From Krasilnikovia cinnamomea (GTDB taxonomy: Bacteria > Actinomycetota > Actinomycetes > Mycobacteriales > Micromonosporaceae): 64,000 nucleotides of DNA. This document shows, one piece after another, positions 63,159 through 64,000 of the stretch. How positions within the stretch are numbered: the first letter of the stretch is position 1; each line of letters opens with the position of its first letter. The stretch covers positions 2,728,001 through 2,792,000 of the forward strand of contig NZ_SHKY01000001.1 of the NCBI RefSeq assembly GCF_004217545.1. The letters run 5' to 3'. The notes under the pieces are model-generated. The model saw nothing but the letters and a program-made list of their open reading frames with translations. It made no database searches and was not told the DNA's origin. The position numbers and the translations under genes were made by a program.

Positions 63159-64000
63159 ATGTCAGTCACGGTGAATCACCGGCCAAACCACTTGCGATCC
63201 GCCGTGGCGGCTGTTTTGACGGTTCTGATACTGGTACCGGCAGGCTGCCTCTTCGCGTGGGTCTGGAACGACAACCAGGACCGCCGGGACAACACCCAGC
63301 GGGAGCGGCAGGGCGTGGAGTACCTCACCGCCCTGGCGCCGCTGATCAGCGGCCTGGCCGAGGCGCAGTCCTCGGCGCTGCAGGGCGTCGCCGCCCCACC
63401 GGCCTCGCTCACCACCGCCGTCACCAACGTCTCCGCGGTGGACGCCCGCCTCGGTGCGGAGCTCGGCACCCGTGAGCGATGGACGAACCTGCGCGACAAG
63501 ATCGGCAAGTTCAAGACCCTCAAGGGCGACGCCGAGGCGGTCTTCCAGGCCCACGTCGAGGTCGCCGACCTGGCCCTGGCGCTGTACGCCTCCGTACAGA
63601 GCGGGACGGGGCTGCTGCGCGACCCCGACAACGACGTGTCCCACCTGCAGCAGGTCATCGCCGTCGATCTGCCCACCACCGTCACGCAGGTGAGCCGCAT
63701 GGGCGACCTGGCGATGCTGGTCTCCGCGGCGACCCCCGCCCGCAAGGCGGTGCTCGCCCCGCAGTTCGGCGCGTCCGTGGAGTTCGTGAACGCCTCGGTC
63801 GACAACCTCACGAACAACCTGCAGGCCGCGGCCGAGAACACCACCAGCACGACGCTCAGCGGCAACCTGGTGAGCACCCTGGACCAGTTCCGGCGCGGGG
63901 TCGAGGCGCTGACCCGTGGCGCGAACCCCGGCGGCACCCCGAACCCGGCCACCATGGCCACCGCGCAGGCGCAGCTGCAGACCTCCCTGAGCGCCCTCTC
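63159..64000 (+). CDS. Membrane sensor protein (partial, C-terminus beyond right edge)
   Basis: The first 280 residues are visible. A membrane segment is at about 14-37 (SAVAAVLTVLILVPAGCLFAWVW), followed by an extracellular helical-bundle sensor (RRDNTQRERQGVEYLTALAP, DARLGAELGTRERW) and an Ala/Thr-rich region. The topology and helical pattern resemble the N-terminus of a chemotaxis receptor, histidine kinase or cyclase; which one is not shown. ATG 63159 has AAGGA eight bases upstream. Confidence 0.75.
   Translation, partial: MSVTVNHRPNHLRSAVAAVLTVLILVPAGCLFAWVWNDNQDRRDNTQRERQGVEYLTALAPLISGLAEAQSSALQGVAAPPASLTTAVTNVSAVDARLGAELGTRERWTNLRDKIGKFKTLKGDAEAVFQAHVEVADLALALYASVQSGTGLLRDPDNDVSHLQQVIAVDLPTTVTQVSRMGDLAMLVSAATPARKAVLAPQFGASVEFVNASVDNLTNNLQAAAENTTSTTLSGNLVSTLDQFRRGVEALTRGANPGGTPNPATMATAQAQLQTSLSAL

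Overview
The window is high-GC actinobacterial chromosome. The gene order dnaX-ybaB-recR, the aspartokinase/ASA-dehydrogenase pair, a long-chain leuA, abundant STAS/HATPase/PP2C proteins, SARP and AraC regulators, an orphan chemotaxis receptor and many GTG starts suggest Micromonosporaceae (Actinoplanes-like). That placement is inferred from gene content and codon use only. I see no rRNA, CRISPR array, prophage or insertion sequence. Two serine tRNAs and the small SRP RNA are present.

Layout. 1-7.6 kb: the start of a UvrA-like ATPase (cut by the left edge), a secreted PLL-type lectin divergent from a SARP/AfsR regulator, an I36-type inhibitor, a cold-shock protein with a structured leader, a small unknown protein and a MerR regulator. 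7.6-8.35 kb is gene-poor. 8.35-12.4 kb: a partner-switching set (GAF-PP2C phosphatase, STAS antagonist, HATPase anti-sigma) followed by an ECF sigma factor coupled to a CU044_5270-type membrane protein. 12.6-23 kb: a Tat-type secreted protein, two AraC regulators, a HATPase protein, an orphan DNA adenine methylase, a TPR-GGDEF protein, a Cys-rich protein divergent from a GntR regulator across a set of palindromes, a chemotaxis receptor and another STAS protein. 23-30.8 kb: pyrE, asd, lysC, a lipoprotein, leuA behind a Leu-rich leader peptide, and an HNH nuclease with a small partner. 30.8-37 kb: a complete dpp/opp-type peptide ABC importer. 37.3-41.6 kb: recR, ybaB, dnaX, SRP RNA and tRNA-Ser(GGA). 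41.7-52.2 kb: a DUF2786 protein, an acyltransferase, a STAS protein, small unknowns, and a secreted glycan-active group (beta-helix protein, CBM-GH31 enzyme) ending at tRNA-Ser(CGA). 52.3-64 kb: deoD, tadA with its partner, an M23 lipoprotein, a beta-propeller protein, tyrA, a DinB protein, mtnA, a PHP protein, a DUF885 protein, and the start of a membrane sensor cut by the right edge.

How the parts work together. Amino-acid synthesis is well represented: lysC-asd for the aspartate family, leuA under probable leucine attenuation, tyrA, and mtnA for methionine salvage. The peptide importer supplies amino acids from outside. Three STAS proteins, two HATPase proteins and one PP2C phosphatase point to phosphorylation-controlled sigma-factor switching. 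The most interesting non-coding signals are the leuA leader, the csp leader with a terminator-like hairpin, the SARP-type direct repeat between lectin and regulator, the GntR palindrome cluster, and a strong hairpin between the peptide-binding protein and its permease. No clearly new multi-gene system stands out. The best candidates for undescribed biology are the GntR/Cys-rich pair, the secreted-nuclease/partner pair and the csp leader.
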